This document shows, one piece after another, positions 63,677 to 64,000 of a DNA stretch of 64,000 bases (within the stretch, counting starts at the first letter, position 1; every line of letters starts with the position of its first letter). Location: positions 1,984,001 through 2,048,000 of the forward strand of contig NZ_AP024585.1 in the NCBI RefSeq assembly GCF_018323885.1. Direction: 5' to 3'. Below the pieces are notes generated by a model, which was given only the letters and a program-made list of their open reading frames with translations, was not told where the DNA came from and made no database searches. The DNA comes from Citrobacter amalonaticus (GTDB lineage Bacteria > Pseudomonadota > Gammaproteobacteria > Enterobacterales > Enterobacteriaceae). The position numbers and the translations under genes are program-made.

Positions 63677-64000
63677 TTATTTTTTATTCAGCATGGCTTT
63701 CAGGTCTGCGAAAGGGTTGTACGTGGCTTCGCCGACGCTCTTTTGCGCATCCTCGCCCGCTACAACCGTGGAACCATACTGGTCGGCTTCCGTATATTTG
63801 GAATGCTCATGATCGTGGCAGTACAGGCACAACATTTCCCAGTTGCTGCCATCTTCCGGGTTATTGGAATGATCGTGATCGATATGGTGCACCGTCAGTT
63901 CGCGAAGGTTTGAGTAAACAAACTCGCGGGAGCATCGGCCGCAGACCCACGGGAAAAGTTTCAGCGCCTTTTCCCGGTAACCTACTTCCAGACGGGCGTA
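63677..64000 (-). CDS. yajD: YajD-type HNH nuclease (N-terminus outside window)
   Basis: The visible 107 residues match E. coli YajD (115 residues), lacking only about the first seven. HNH motif with zinc cysteines: PWVCGRCSREFVYSN, LTVHHIDHDHSNNPEDGSNW and LCLYCHDHEH, ending NPFADLKAMLNKK. HHIDHDH supplies the catalytic His and metal ligands. In E. coli yajD lies elsewhere (near tsx), so this copy is either relocated or a paralogue. Confidence 0.92.
   Translation of the reverse strand, partial: YARLEVGYREKALKLFPWVCGRCSREFVYSNLRELTVHHIDHDHSNNPEDGSNWEMLCLYCHDHEHSKYTEADQYGSTVVAGEDAQKSVGEATYNPFADLKAMLNKK

Overview
The window is chromosomal DNA from an enterobacterium of the Citrobacter/Salmonella/Escherichia group, most likely a Citrobacter. 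Nearly every core protein is close to its E. coli K-12 counterpart in sequence and length. However, the icd region is joined to the yeaQ-gapA region, a junction I recall from Salmonella and not from E. coli, and a Citrobacter-type AppA phytase is present. No rRNA, tRNA or CRISPR array is visible. One small RNA is recognisable: a RyhB-2/IsrE-type RNA.

Layout. 1-8.5 kb: end of ycfP, ndh, ycfJ, an IutA-type siderophore receptor with a Fur box, comR/bhsA, a complete IS150-group insertion sequence lying in the loop of the bhsA/ldtC terminator, and ldtC. 8.6-18.5 kb: mfd, ycfT, lolCDE, nagK, cobB. 18.6-27.4 kb: potDCBA (minus), pepT, roxA, phoQ-phoP. 27.5-32.5 kb: an AT-rich accessory island between phoP and purB, a pair that is adjacent in E. 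coli. It carries a broken integrase, lpxR behind a PhoP-type promoter, iraM and an appA-type phytase. 32.6-38.4 kb: purB, hflD, mnmA, nudJ, rluE, icd.

38.4-43.5 kb: a segment with the blue-light module bluR, bluF and ycgZ-ymgA-ariR plus fragments of several broken genes. It is bounded on the left by icd and on the right by a decayed second copy of the icd 3' end, which suggests an old icd-targeting integration. 43.5-46.6 kb: a formate dehydrogenase H paralogue with Cys in place of Sec140 behind a sigma-54-type promoter, a RyhB-2-like small RNA with its Fur box, and yeaQ, yoaJ and yoaK. 46.8-57.3 kb: yeaO and three poorly characterised genes, nimT/nimR, yeaL, yoaI, yeaK, dgcJ, yeaH and yeaG. 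57.7-64 kb: mipA, an amidase pseudogene followed by a lipoprotein (probable effector/immunity pair), yeaE, yeaD, gapA, msrB, yeaC and a yajD-type HNH gene cut by the window end.

Working together. PhoPQ sits beside an lpxR with a predicted PhoP box and beside iraM, which is PhoP-controlled in E. coli; this would link low Mg2+ to lipid A remodelling and RpoS stability. Fur probably controls both the siderophore receptor and the RyhB-2 RNA. BluR probably acts on two TTGTACA/TGTACAA inverted repeats flanking the bluRF module. Most remaining genes are housekeeping.
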